64,000 bases of DNA from Rhodobacteraceae bacterium UBA6796. Its GTDB lineage: Bacteria; Pseudomonadota; Alphaproteobacteria; Rhodobacterales; Rhodobacteraceae. The first letter of the stretch is position 1, and every line of letters begins with the position of its first letter. Made by a program: the position numbers and the translations under genes. Below the pieces are notes generated by a model. That model saw only the letters and a program-made list of their open reading frames with translations, was not told the origin of the DNA and ran no database searches. The stretch spans positions 310,001 through 374,000 of the forward strand of contig DKFM01000006.1 in the NCBI GenBank assembly GCA_002452815.1, given 5' to 3'. Shown here piece by piece: positions 30,384-40,735 of this stretch.

Positions 30384-31448
30384 TCAGATCGCGCCCGATG
30401 CGATCAGCCGGGCGGCCAGACCGGCATAGGCCTGCGCTGCGGCCCCCTCGCCCGCCGCCACCGGCGTGCCCGCATCGCCCGCCAGCCGGACTTCCAGATC
30501 CAGCGGCAATTCCCCCAGATAAGGAAGCCCCATCGCCTGCGCCGCCTGCGCCACGCCGCCATGCCCGAAGAGATGCGCCTCATGGCCACAGTTGGGGCAG
30601 ATATAGGTCGACATGTTCTCGATCAGCCCGATCACCGGCGTGCCCAGGCGGCGGAACATATCCAGCGCCTTTTTCGCATCCAGAAGCGCCACGTCCTGCG
30701 GGGTCGAGACCACGATCGCACCGTCTAGCCTGGTTTTCTGGCACAGGGTCAGCTGAATGTCGCCCGTCCCCGGCGGCAGGTCGATGATCAGCACATCAAG
30801 CGGGCCGTAATGATCCCAGGCCACCTGACCCAGCATCTGCTGCAGCGCCCCCATCAGCATCGGCCCGCGCCAGATCACCGCCTCGTCTTCCTTCAGCATC
30901 AAGCCGATCGACATCAGCGTGACGCCATGCGCCTGCAGGGGCAGGATCGTCTTGCCATCGGGCGAGGCCGGGCGCTTGGCGACCCCCATCATCCGCGGCT
31001 GGCTCGGCCCGTATATATCGGCATCCAGCAAGCCCACGCGCTTGCCCGCGCGCGCCAGCGCCACGGCCAGGTTCGAACTGACCGTGGATTTTCCGACCCC
31101 GCCCTTGCCCGAACCGACCGCGATAATCTTGCGCACCCCAGGCACCGCCATCGGACCGGCCTGCGGCGTCGGATGGCCGCCGATCTTCGGCCCCGCCCCC
31201 ATGCCCTTGGCCGGACCTGCCGGAATGACCACCGACAGGCTGCTGACGCCGGGCAGCGCGCGCACGGCAGCCTCGATGGCGGGGCGCGCCGCCTCCAGCA
31301 TTTCCGGGGAATCGCCCTCCAGAACGAAGCGTACCACGCCCGATTCGACGGCCAGCGCCCGGATCAGATCGCGTGACACAGGGTCACCGCCCCCCGGTAA
31401 TGGCACGATTCGAAGCGCTTTGAGGACCATTTCCTTGGTAACCGACAT
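30384..31448 (-). CDS. mrp: Iron-sulfur cluster carrier ATPase Mrp/ApbC
   Basis: Cytoplasmic P-loop ATPase that carries [4Fe-4S] clusters to target proteins. About 354 residues from the ATG at 31448 (GGAG site); the open frame extends further but without coding character. Domains: an N-terminal MIP18/DUF59-like region (residues 1-90), then the deviant Walker A GSGKGGVGKSTVSSNLAVALA near 115, DADIYGPSQPRMMG near 143 and the cluster-binding CPNCG near 285. It is divergent from the DUF1127 gene across a 271-bp region. Confidence 0.93.
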   Translation of the reverse strand: MSVTKEMVLKALRIVPLPGGGDPVSRDLIRALAVESGVVRFVLEGDSPEMLEAARPAIEAAVRALPGVSSLSVVIPAGPAKGMGAGPKIGGHPTPQAGPMAVPGVRKIIAVGSGKGGVGKSTVSSNLAVALARAGKRVGLLDADIYGPSQPRMMGVAKRPASPDGKTILPLQAHGVTLMSIGLMLKEDEAVIWRGPMLMGALQQMLGQVAWDHYGPLDVLIIDLPPGTGDIQLTLCQKTRLDGAIVVSTPQDVALLDAKKALDMFRRLGTPVIGLIENMSTYICPNCGHEAHLFGHGGVAQAAQAMGLPYLGELPLDLEVRLAGDAGTPVAAGEGAAAQAYAGLAARLIASGAI

Positions 31449-31637
31449 GACTATCTCCGCACGATTTCGGGCCGACTGTGGCGTTTTTGCCGCGGGGCGC
31501 AAGGGGGCCGGGTAATATGTGCAAACAAAACACTCATTATGACGCGGCGGAAGTTTCTTGAAGCCTGCAAAAAAGGCCTCAAAACGACGCCGGAACGGCA
31601 TGCACTTTCTGCATAGCAGCATTGCCAGCCCTGCCCA

Positions 31638-31666
31638 TTGTGCAGTCGCAGCATAAGGGCCATGTT
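31638..31666 (+). promoter_or_regulatory. Candidate promoter of the DUF1127-CcsR unit
   Basis: TTGTGC (31638-31643), 17 bases, CATGTT (31661-31666), then TAG. The homologous unit in R. sphaeroides is recalled to use RpoHI/RpoHII, whose -10 differs from TATAAT. A CTTGAA at 31557-31562 is a second possible -35. I cannot choose between them. Confidence 0.3.
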
Positions 31667-31719
31667 AGCCCGAACAGCGATAGAACATCGCAGAACATAA
31701 CCAATTCAAGGCATCCGCA

Positions 31720-31923
31720 ATGGCACTCGTCCAAGATATCCGCAGCGTTGAGACCGGTCTTTCCGGCCTCTTTGCGGGGCTCTCCGAAGCCCTCGCTCGC
31801 CGTCGGGTCTATCGGCAGACCTTGCGCGAACTGCAAGCCCTGTCCACCCGTGAGCTGTCCGATCTGGGCATCCACCGGTCGATGATCACCCGCGTGGCCC
31901 AAGAGGCCGCCTACGGCAAGTAA
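31720..31923 (+). CDS. DUF1127 small protein, CcaF1-like
   Basis: A 67-residue basic protein. The C-terminal DUF1127 core RRVYRQTLRELQALSTRELSDLGIHRSMITRVAQEA is complete, with the family L-x-x-L-S-x-x-E-L-x-D-L-G-I pattern near residues 38-52. The N-terminal 27 residues form a second predicted helix. The CcsR-type hairpin array starts 11 bases after its stop and ends at a terminator, so gene and hairpins form one transcript. In R. sphaeroides the equivalent gene (RSP_6037, CcaF1) encodes an RNA-binding protein needed for maturation of the CcsR RNAs; the same role is likely here. Confidence 0.88.
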   Translation: MALVQDIRSVETGLSGLFAGLSEALARRRVYRQTLRELQALSTRELSDLGIHRSMITRVAQEAAYGK

Positions 31924-32010
31924 TACGGTTCCTGAGGCCCCTCCTCCTCCCTGGGCCTCGGAAATCGGCGGCACCCTCCTCCTCCTCCCTGAGGGTGCCG
32001 CCATCAGATA

Positions 32011-32040
32011 CCGGCCACAGCCCCGCAAGGGGCACGCCGG
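32011..32040 (+). repeat. Motif-less hairpin slot in the CcsR array (GCAA loop)
   Basis: In the 81-base gap between units 2 and 3, CCGGC (32011-32015) pairs with GCCGG (32036-32040) and GCCCC with GGGGC around a GCAA tetraloop. It sits where the array spacing predicts another unit but lacks CCTCCTCCC. Confidence 0.6.
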
Positions 32041-32151
32041 ACGCCGAAGCGAAGGCCCCCTCCTCCTCCCTGGGGTCTCGTGATGAAGGCGGCGGCCCCC
32101 TCCTCCTCCCTGGGGCCGCCGCGCTTCGCCTCCCCGCGGCGGGAACAGACA

Positions 32152-32175
32152 TTCGGGCGCCAACGCCCAACCGAA
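32152..32175 (+). repeat. Second motif-less hairpin slot in the CcsR array
   Basis: In the 88-base gap between units 4 and 5, GGGCG (32155-32159) pairs with CGCCC (32164-32168) around CCAA, flanked by TTC/GAA. Again the position fits the array period but the loop motif is absent. Confidence 0.5.
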
Positions 32176-32367
32176 CACGAAAGGCCCCTCCTCCTCCCTG
32201 GGCTGATCGTTACAGGCGGCACTCTCCTCCTCCCTGAGGGTGCCGCCACCTCATACCGGGCCCCTTCCTCCTCCCTGGGTCCGGGACGGCCGCCCTCTTC
32301 CTCCTCCCTGAGGGCGGACAAAATACCGAAGGCCCCCTCCTCCTCCCTGGGGTCGTCGGAAACGATG

Positions 32368-32412
32368 ACGGCGGCGCCCCTCCTCCTCCCTGGGCGCCGC
32401 CGTTTTCTTTTG
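32368..32412 (+). terminator. Terminator formed by the last CcsR hairpin
   Basis: The tenth hairpin has a perfect 12-bp GC-rich stem (32368-32379 with 32392-32403) and is followed by TTTTCTTTT. It ends the DUF1127-CcsR transcript before rlmJ, while still showing the CCTCCTCCC loop. Confidence 0.88.
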
Positions 32413-32470
32413 CGCGCTTGCCTGCGGCCCCCGGGCGAGGCATGGAAGAACGAAAGCGAGCGAGGGTGCC

Positions 32471-33268
32471 ATGCTGTCCTATCAACATATCTATCACGCC
32501 GGGAATCTGGCCGATGTGCACAAGCATGCGCTGCTGGCGGTGATGCTTGACTACCTGACGCGCAAGGACAAACCGCTCAGCTATCTGGAAACCCATTCCG
32601 GGCGCGGGCTTTATGCACTGGATGCGGCCGAGGCGCTGAAGACCGGCGAGGCGGCGCAGGGCATCGCCCGGGTTGAAAAACAGGGCTGGTTCGCGCCCGA
32701 TCACCCCTACACCCGCGCGCTGGCCGCGACCCGCGCCGCGCATGGCCCCGCGGCTTACCCCGGCTCTCCGCTGATTGCAGCGCAGCTGCTGCGCCCGACC
32801 GACACGATCCAACTGTGCGAATTGCACCCGCAGGAGTTTGCCGCGCTGAAAACCGCGATGGCGCCGCATGGCGGGATCTTCCACCAGAAGGACGGGCTGG
32901 AAATGGCGCTGGCGCTATGCCCGCCGACCCCGCGACGCGGGCTGCTGCTGATCGACCCAAGCTATGAGGTGAAGGCCGATTACGAGGCGATCCCGAAGCT
33001 GATCGGCCATGTCGCGCGGAAATGGAACGTCGGCGTCATCGCGCTATGGTATCCAGTGCTGGACGGGCGCGTCGCGGCCTCGGGGGCGCAGCGCGCGATG
33101 GTCGCCCGCCTGCGCGCCGAACACCCCGAGGCGCTGATCCACGAAGTCCGCTTCCCGCCCGCCCGCGAAGGCCATGGCATGATCGGGTCCGGCATGGTCG
33201 TGCTGAACCCGCCATGGGGGCTGGAGGGCGAGGCCAAACGCCTGACCGGATTGTTCAAGACGCTGTAA
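32471..33268 (+). CDS. rlmJ: 23S rRNA (adenine(2030)-N(6))-methyltransferase
   Basis: The 265 residues match RlmJ. The N-terminus MLSYQHIYHAGNLADVHKHALL is the family hallmark. Then come YLETHSGRGLYAL (SAM site) near 37, LCELHPQEF near 118, and the catalytic LLIDPSYEVKADY (DPPY-type motif, here DPSY) near 160. The variant serine at that place also occurs in the family. It stands alone between the CcsR terminator and the convergent mntH. Confidence 0.93.
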   Translation: MLSYQHIYHAGNLADVHKHALLAVMLDYLTRKDKPLSYLETHSGRGLYALDAAEALKTGEAAQGIARVEKQGWFAPDHPYTRALAATRAAHGPAAYPGSPLIAAQLLRPTDTIQLCELHPQEFAALKTAMAPHGGIFHQKDGLEMALALCPPTPRRGLLLIDPSYEVKADYEAIPKLIGHVARKWNVGVIALWYPVLDGRVAASGAQRAMVARLRAEHPEALIHEVRFPPAREGHGMIGSGMVVLNPPWGLEGEAKRLTGLFKTL

Positions 33269-33280
33269 CAGGCCGCGCGC

Positions 33281-34591
33281 TCAGCCTGCCAGGAACGGGA
33301 TCGGCAGGCCGAAAGCCTCGGCCAGCAGGACGAAGTTCAGCCCCAGCACCACGACAGCGCCCACCCCGGCCAACGCGCGCACCAGACGGGGGGCGACGAA
33401 TTCGCCCATGATGTCGCGCCGCGCGCTGAAGATGATCAGCGCGATCATCGGCACCGGCAGGGCGATCGACAGGATCACCTGACTGACCACCAGCGCCTGC
33501 GTCGCGTTCACCCCGGCGGCCACCACGGCGAATGCCGGAACCATCGTGACCATCCGGCGCAGCCAGATCGGCACCCGCACCCGCAAGAAGCCCTGCATGA
33601 TCATCTGCCCCGCCATCGTGCCCACGACCGAGCTGGAAATCCCCGATGCGATCAGCGAGGCCAGGAACATCCCCGCCGCCGCCGCGCCCAGAAGCGGCGT
33701 CAGCGTGTGATAGGCAGTCTCGATCTCGGCCACCTCGGCGTGGCCCTGATGGAAGGCGGACGCCGCCATCATCACCATCGCCATGTTCACCATCCCGGCC
33801 ACGGCCAGCGCCAGCACCACCTCGACATTCGAGAAGCGCAGCACCCGGCGCCGTTCCTGAACCGAGCGCACGGCGGCGCGCGATTGCGTCAGCCCGGAAT
33901 GCAGATAGATCGCATGCGGCATCACCGTGGCCCCGATGATCCCCACCGCAATCGTCAGCGCGGCGGCATCGGCCAGTTCGGGCGTGACCATCCCCATGCC
34001 CGCGGCCGCCCAGTCGACCGGCGCAATCAGGATTTCGGCCAGATAGCACAGCCCGATCACCCCCACGAGCGCCCCGATGATCAGCTCCATCGGGCGGAAG
34101 CCTTTGCTTTCGAACATCAAGATCGCATAGGTGACGATCGCGGTGATCGCCATGCCAACGATCAGCGGCAGGTTGAACAAAAGCGCCAGACCGATCGCGC
34201 CGCCCAGAAATTCGGCCAGATCGGTTGCCATCGCGGCAATCTCGCTGACCGCCCACATCACCCAGACGACCGGGCGCGGGAAGTTGTCGCGCGACAGCTC
34301 GGCCAGGTTCTTGCCGGTCACGATGCCCAGCCGCGCCGACAGCGCCTGAAACAGCATCGCGATCAGATTGGCCAGCAGCACGACCCACAGCAGCCCATAG
34401 CCATAGCCCGCGCCCGCCTGAATGTTCGTCGCGTAATTGCCCGGGTCCATATAGGCGACCGAGGCGATGATCGCCGGGCCCGCAAACAGCAACCGGCTGC
34501 GCAGACCGCCACGTTCACCGGCCAGAACAGCCGCCATCCCGCTTTGCGTGCGCTGCGAAAGGGTCTGCGTCGGGGCATTTTTGTCGGTCAT
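33281..34591 (-). CDS. mntH: Nramp-family divalent metal transporter (Mn2+)
   Basis: Proton-coupled uptake of Mn2+ across the inner membrane. 436 residues with eleven hydrophobic helices. The metal-site motif DPGN is in SVAYMDPGNYATNIQAG near 47-63 (TM1), and MPHAIYLHSGL in TM6 near 225 supplies the MPH motif. ATG at 34591 with GAGAG upstream. An MntR box (34621-34640) lies 30 bases upstream and mntR is transcribed divergently, so it should be repressed by manganese. Confidence 0.95.
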   Translation of the reverse strand: MTDKNAPTQTLSQRTQSGMAAVLAGERGGLRSRLLFAGPAIIASVAYMDPGNYATNIQAGAGYGYGLLWVVLLANLIAMLFQALSARLGIVTGKNLAELSRDNFPRPVVWVMWAVSEIAAMATDLAEFLGGAIGLALLFNLPLIVGMAITAIVTYAILMFESKGFRPMELIIGALVGVIGLCYLAEILIAPVDWAAAGMGMVTPELADAAALTIAVGIIGATVMPHAIYLHSGLTQSRAAVRSVQERRRVLRFSNVEVVLALAVAGMVNMAMVMMAASAFHQGHAEVAEIETAYHTLTPLLGAAAAGMFLASLIASGISSSVVGTMAGQMIMQGFLRVRVPIWLRRMVTMVPAFAVVAAGVNATQALVVSQVILSIALPVPMIALIIFSARRDIMGEFVAPRLVRALAGVGAVVVLGLNFVLLAEAFGLPIPFLAG

Positions 34592-34620
34592 GTCGCTCTC
34601 TTTATAGCCGTCGGGCGAAG

Positions 34621-34640
34621 AAATAGCCTATGCTATATTT
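34621..34640. promoter_or_regulatory. MntR box between mntH and mntR
   Basis: AAATAGCCTATGCTATATTT; the reverse strand reads AAATATAGCATAGGCTATTT. The E. coli MntR box AACATAGCAAAGGCTATGTT shares ATAGCA-n-AGGCTAT. The site lies between divergent mntH and mntR, 30 bases from the mntH start. Confidence 0.75.
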
Positions 34641-34755
34641 TTCGCAACCCCAAATCTTGCGGCCTGCGACCGGCTCACGCAGTCGGGATAATCCGCTGGC
34701 CGCAGGGCGACCCCGTCGCTATAAGATTTCCCCGACAGATGCCCAAGGACCGCGC

Positions 34756-36853
<2,098 letters not shown>

Positions 36854-36917
36854 ACGGCCGTTAAGCGCGCCTTAATCCCCAAGCGCTAGGCTCGGCAGGC
36901 CCAACCAGAGCCCGCCG

Positions 36918-38051
36918 ATGTCCCTGACGATCTATGCCCTCGACAATCAGTTCGCTGCCGCGACCGGCAGCAATGTGAACAACGGTCCGGGCACATCGAC
37001 CTTCGATTACCCGCCGAACTCGACCAAGGATCTGGTGATTTCCTCGCAGCCGGGGGATGAGACGCCATTCATCTTCTCGCCCGGCGACACCTATACGCTC
37101 AGCTTCGGTGGCAATGGTGGCACGACGATCCAGGACGCGGTGGTGATCCGCTCGGACCCGGTCGATATCGGTGGCGATCAGGGCTGGGCGGTGGTCTTCG
37201 AAGGGCTCGATCAGAACGGCGATCTGGTACAGGTCGTCTGGTCCCCGGAATTCGATCTGGAAAAGTGGTATTGGGATCATTACAGCGGCGGCAACCCGCC
37301 CGGATTCTATACCACCGACGCGGCCCCCGCGACCTATGCCGCGCCCTGTTTCGCGCCCGATACCCTGATCGAGACCGCATCTGGCCCCCGCCCTGTGGGC
37401 CGTCTGGCGCTTGGGGATCGGGTGCTGACCCGCGATCACGGGCCGCAGCCGGTGCTGTGGGTCGCCCGGGCCGAGGTGCCCGGCCAGGGCCGCGGTGCGC
37501 CGGTCTGGTTTGAACGCGACATTCTGGGCAACACCGCCCCGCTGGAACTGAGCCAGCAGCACCGCATCCTGCTGTCCGGCCCCGAGGTCGCCGCCCGCCA
37601 TGGCGCGCCCGAAGTGCTGGCCCCCGCGATCAGCTTCGTGAACGGCGCCACGATCCGCCTCGCGCCCCGCCCCCGCATGGCCTATGTCCACCTGCTGCTC
37701 CCTCGCCACGAGGTGCTGAGCGCGCAAGGCATGGCGGTGGAAAGCCTGCTGATGGGGCGGCAGGCGAAATTCATGATGGCCCGGTTGCAGACCCGGCTGC
37801 CCGAGCCGCTGATGCTGCGCAATTACACCCCGGCGCGCCCGTTGCTGACCCGCCGGCAGGGCGCCGATCTGTGGGCCGCGATCACCCAAGCCAACGGCCA
37901 AAAACGCGCGATGTTCCTGGCCAGCAAAAAACCGGGGCGCAGCGTCTATGTCCTGCCCGCGCGCCCGTCCGGCAACCTCCCGACATGGCAGGCAATCGAC
38001 GGGCTGGAGGCCTACGCCCATCTGCTGCGCGGGGCCGATCCCGCGCCCTGA
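36918..38051 (+). CDS. Hint-domain (Hedgehog/intein type) protein
   Basis: 377 residues. The first 145 are a beta-rich region with repeated Gly/Asp/Asn (FSPGDTYTLSFGGNGGTT) that I do not recognise. At Cys146 a Hint_2 domain begins: CFAPDTLIETASGPRPVGRLALGDRVLTRDHGPQPVLWV, the usual Rhodobacterales form, with the block LELSQQHRILL near 215 and MAVESLLMG near 275. The usual Gly of CFxxGT is Asp here. There is no signal peptide; such proteins are often secreted by type I systems and self-cleave. No transporter is adjacent. Function unknown. Confidence 0.8.
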   Translation: MSLTIYALDNQFAAATGSNVNNGPGTSTFDYPPNSTKDLVISSQPGDETPFIFSPGDTYTLSFGGNGGTTIQDAVVIRSDPVDIGGDQGWAVVFEGLDQNGDLVQVVWSPEFDLEKWYWDHYSGGNPPGFYTTDAAPATYAAPCFAPDTLIETASGPRPVGRLALGDRVLTRDHGPQPVLWVARAEVPGQGRGAPVWFERDILGNTAPLELSQQHRILLSGPEVAARHGAPEVLAPAISFVNGATIRLAPRPRMAYVHLLLPRHEVLSAQGMAVESLLMGRQAKFMMARLQTRLPEPLMLRNYTPARPLLTRRQGADLWAAITQANGQKRAMFLASKKPGRSVYVLPARPSGNLPTWQAIDGLEAYAHLLRGADPAP

Positions 38052-38069
38052 TCGCCCGGGGTCACCTGT

Positions 38070-40523
38070 TCAGAACGGCACGTCCCCGGCCTGATCGGCC
38101 GGCACCACGAACGACGCCAGCAGCCGCTTTTCGCCAGCCTTGTCAAAGGCCACGACGATCTTGTCGCCATCGGCCCCGGTGACCTCACCATAGCCGAACT
38201 TCTTGTGAAACACCCGCTCGCCCGGCTCGAACTCCGGCCCGTCAGCAACGGGCGCAATCGCCCCGCGGCGCTGCGGCTGGCTGGTCACGCCACGGCTTTC
38301 CATCCGCTTCCAGCCCGGCGAGTTATAGACATCGGCCCGGGTCGCCCGCTCGTCGATGCTGCTATGCCCGCGCCCGCCGCCAAAGCCGCCCGCCGCGCCA
38401 AAACCGCCCCCGTAGAGCCCCGGCGGGGTCAGCACCTCGACATGGCGCACCGGCAATTCGTCGATGAAGCGCGAGGGCAGCTGGCTTTGCCACTGGCCAT
38501 AGACCCGCCGGTTGCCCGCAAAGGAAATCGTGCACAGCTTCTCGGCCCGGGTGATGCCGACATAGGCCAGACGGCGTTCCTCCTCGATGGCCTTTTGCCC
38601 GCTCTCGTCCATCGCGCGCTGGCTGGGGAACAGCCCGTCTTCCCAGCCCGGCAGAAACACCACCGGAAATTCCAGCCCCTTGGCCGCATGCAGTGTCATG
38701 ATCGTGACCTTGGGCTCGTCACCCGTGCGGTCATTGTCCATGATCAGCGAAACATGTTCCAGAAATCCTTGCAGATTTTCGAACTGTTCCAAGGCCTTGA
38801 CCAGTTCCTTCAGGTTGTCGAGCCGCCCCGGCGCCTCGGGCGTCTTGTCGTTCATCCACATCTGGGTGTAGCCCGATTCCTCCAGAATCTGCTCCACCAG
38901 ACGAATATGCGACTGGTCATTGGCCGCACGCACCGGCACCGCATCGGGTTCCGCCTCGATCACGGCGTCGTCCTCTTCGCCCAGCGGCACCACCGGCACC
39001 GGCCCGGCGGATTGCACCGCGGCATGCCAGCGCGCGATATTCTCGACGAAGCCGCGCAACTGCCCTGCGGCCTTGCCGGTGATCTCGCCCTGTTGCAGCA
39101 GCAGCCGCGCCGCGTCGAACAGGCTGATCCCGTTGTCGCGCGCCACCGCCTGAATCCGCGCCTGCGCCTTGTCGCCCAACCCGCGCTTGGGCGTGTTCAC
39201 CACCCGCTCAAAGGCCAGATCGTCATCGGGGCTGACCGCCAGTCGGCAATAGGCCATCGCATCGCGGATCTCGAGCCGTTCGTAAAACCGCGGCCCGCCG
39301 ATCACCCGATAGGGCAGCCCGATGGTCAGGAAACGGTCCTCGAAGGCGCGCATCTGGTGACTCGCGCGCACCAGAATGGCCTGCCCGTCCAGATCGACCG
39401 GCGCCAGCCCGCGGGTGCCGCGTTGCACGGCCTCGATCTCTTCGCCGATCCAGCGCGCCTCTTCCTCGCCATCCCAATGGCCGATCAGACGCACCTTCTC
39501 GCCGCCCTTCGCCTCGGTCCACAGGGTCTTGCCCAACCGCCCCTGATTGGCCGAAATCAACCCCGAGGCCGCGCCCAGAATATGCTCGGTCGAGCGGTAA
39601 TTCTGTTCCAGCCGCACCACATGCGCGCCCGGAAAATCCTTTTCGAACCGCAGGATGTTGCCCACCTCGGCGCCACGCCAGCCATAGATCGACTGGTCGT
39701 CATCCCCCACGCAACAGATGTTGCGATGACCCTGCGCCAAGAGCCGCAGCCACAGATACTGGGCGACGTTGGTATCCTGATACTCGTCGACCAGAATGTA
39801 TTTGAACCAGCGCTGATACTGCGCCAGCAGGTCGGGCGCGGCCAGAAAGATGGTGATCATATGCAGCAGCAGATCGCCGAAATCGACGGCGTTGAGCGTG
39901 CGCAGACGGTCCTGATAGGCGGCGTAAAGCTCGGACCCGCGGTTGTTGAACTCGACCGTATCCCGGCCCTTCACCCGCTCGGGCGTCAGCGCGCGGTTCT
40001 TCCAGCCGTCGATGATCCCGGCCAGCATCCGCGCGGGCCAGCGTTTTTCGCCCATATTGGCGGCAACGATCAACTGCTTGAGCAGCCGGATCTGATCGTC
40101 CGTATCCAGAATGGCAAAATTCGCGCGCAGGCCGACCATCTCGGCATGACGGCGCAGCAGTTTCACGCAGACCGAGTGGAACGTGCCCATCCAGGGCATG
40201 CCTTCGGGACCGGTGCCCAACAGATGCCCGACGCGTTCCTTCATCTCGCGCGCGGCCTTGTTGGTAAAGGTCACCGCCAGAATTTCATTCGGACGCGCCC
40301 GCCCGGTATGGATCAGATGCGCGATGCGGCAGGTCAGTGCCTTGGTCTTGCCGGTGCCCGCCCCGGCCAGCATCAGCACCGGCCCGTCGAGCGTCTCGAC
40401 CGCCGCGCGCTGCGCGGGGTTCAGCCCCTCCAGATAGGGCGCGGGCCCCCGCGCACCCATCATCGCGCGCTGCGACAGGCTCAGCGCGCCTTCGAAAGCA
40501 TCGGTGTCATCATATCCGCTCAT
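38070..40523 (-). CDS. uvrD: ATP-dependent DNA helicase UvrD/PcrA
   Basis: Superfamily 1A 3'-5' helicase in nucleotide excision and mismatch repair. About 817 residues from ATG 40523 (GTG 40529 is also possible). Motifs: Q motif LNPAQRAAVE near 33; Walker A LAGAGTGKTKAL near 52; FTNKAAREMKERV; DEYQDTN (Walker B) near 245; GDDDQSIYGWRGAE near 272; LEQNYRST near 300; TLHAAKGLEFPVVFLPG near 610; VGITRAEK near 655. A Gly-rich linker (YGGGFGAAGGFGGGRGHSS) precedes a C-terminal Tudor-like tail GERVFHKKFGYGEVTG typical of PcrA/UvrD. Confidence 0.96.
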   Translation of the reverse strand: MSGYDDTDAFEGALSLSQRAMMGARGPAPYLEGLNPAQRAAVETLDGPVLMLAGAGTGKTKALTCRIAHLIHTGRARPNEILAVTFTNKAAREMKERVGHLLGTGPEGMPWMGTFHSVCVKLLRRHAEMVGLRANFAILDTDDQIRLLKQLIVAANMGEKRWPARMLAGIIDGWKNRALTPERVKGRDTVEFNNRGSELYAAYQDRLRTLNAVDFGDLLLHMITIFLAAPDLLAQYQRWFKYILVDEYQDTNVAQYLWLRLLAQGHRNICCVGDDDQSIYGWRGAEVGNILRFEKDFPGAHVVRLEQNYRSTEHILGAASGLISANQGRLGKTLWTEAKGGEKVRLIGHWDGEEEARWIGEEIEAVQRGTRGLAPVDLDGQAILVRASHQMRAFEDRFLTIGLPYRVIGGPRFYERLEIRDAMAYCRLAVSPDDDLAFERVVNTPKRGLGDKAQARIQAVARDNGISLFDAARLLLQQGEITGKAAGQLRGFVENIARWHAAVQSAGPVPVVPLGEEDDAVIEAEPDAVPVRAANDQSHIRLVEQILEESGYTQMWMNDKTPEAPGRLDNLKELVKALEQFENLQGFLEHVSLIMDNDRTGDEPKVTIMTLHAAKGLEFPVVFLPGWEDGLFPSQRAMDESGQKAIEEERRLAYVGITRAEKLCTISFAGNRRVYGQWQSQLPSRFIDELPVRHVEVLTPPGLYGGGFGAAGGFGGGRGHSSIDERATRADVYNSPGWKRMESRGVTSQPQRRGAIAPVADGPEFEPGERVFHKKFGYGEVTGADGDKIVVAFDKAGEKRLLASFVVPADQAGDVPF

Positions 40524-40594
40524 GGCCACAATCTAGCGATCCCACGCGGCAAGGCCAAGGCATGTTCTCCTATTGTTCAAGAAAAACCACGCGT

Positions 40595-40735
40595 GGGGAT
40601 GGGGCGCTGCCCCCGCGCGTGCCGCGCTCCCCCGGGATATTTGCGCCAGAGGGAAAAGGCGGGTTCTTTCTGGCCGAAATATCCTCAGGGGGTGAGGGTC
40701 GCAGACCCGAGGGGGCGCGAGCGCCCCCTGCCCGG
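40595..40735. repeat. Intergenic palindromic element C (uvrD-folE2 gap)
   Basis: Core arms GGGATATTTGCGCCAGAGGG (from 40634) and TTCTTTCTGGCCGAAATATC (from 40664) are inverted relatives. Outer GC-rich hairpins flank them: GGGGCGCTGCCCC on the left and GAGGGGGCGCGAGCGCCCCC on the right. From 40664 to 40735 it is almost the same as 51996-52068 (element D). Confidence 0.8.

Larger units (their letters stand above)
31934..32403 (+). ncRNA. Array of ten CcsR/cuckoo-type hairpins with CCTCCTCCC loops
   Basis: Ten stem-loops follow each other, each showing CCTCCTCCC in a 9-13 base loop while the stem sequence differs. Positions: 31934-31959, 31967-32002, 32053-32078, 32089-32122, 32183-32204, 32215-32247, 32256-32284, 32290-32317, 32331-32354, 32368-32403. 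Stems are 6-12 bp (5-6 in the weakest, 12 perfect pairs in the second). Spacing of the motif is 33-43 bases, except two gaps of 81 and 88. R. sphaeroides has four such RNAs (CcsR1-4) behind a DUF1127 gene. CCUCC also occurs at the 3' end of 16S rRNA, so the loops mimic the anti-Shine-Dalgarno sequence and could pair with ribosome sites of mRNAs or sponge other RNAs. Confidence 0.92.

Noticed and set aside
31934..32403. CRISPR array, because of regularly spaced repeats
   Set aside because: The repeated core is only 9-12 bases and sits in hairpin loops with changing stems. No 25-36 base direct repeat, no leader-like region and no cas genes.
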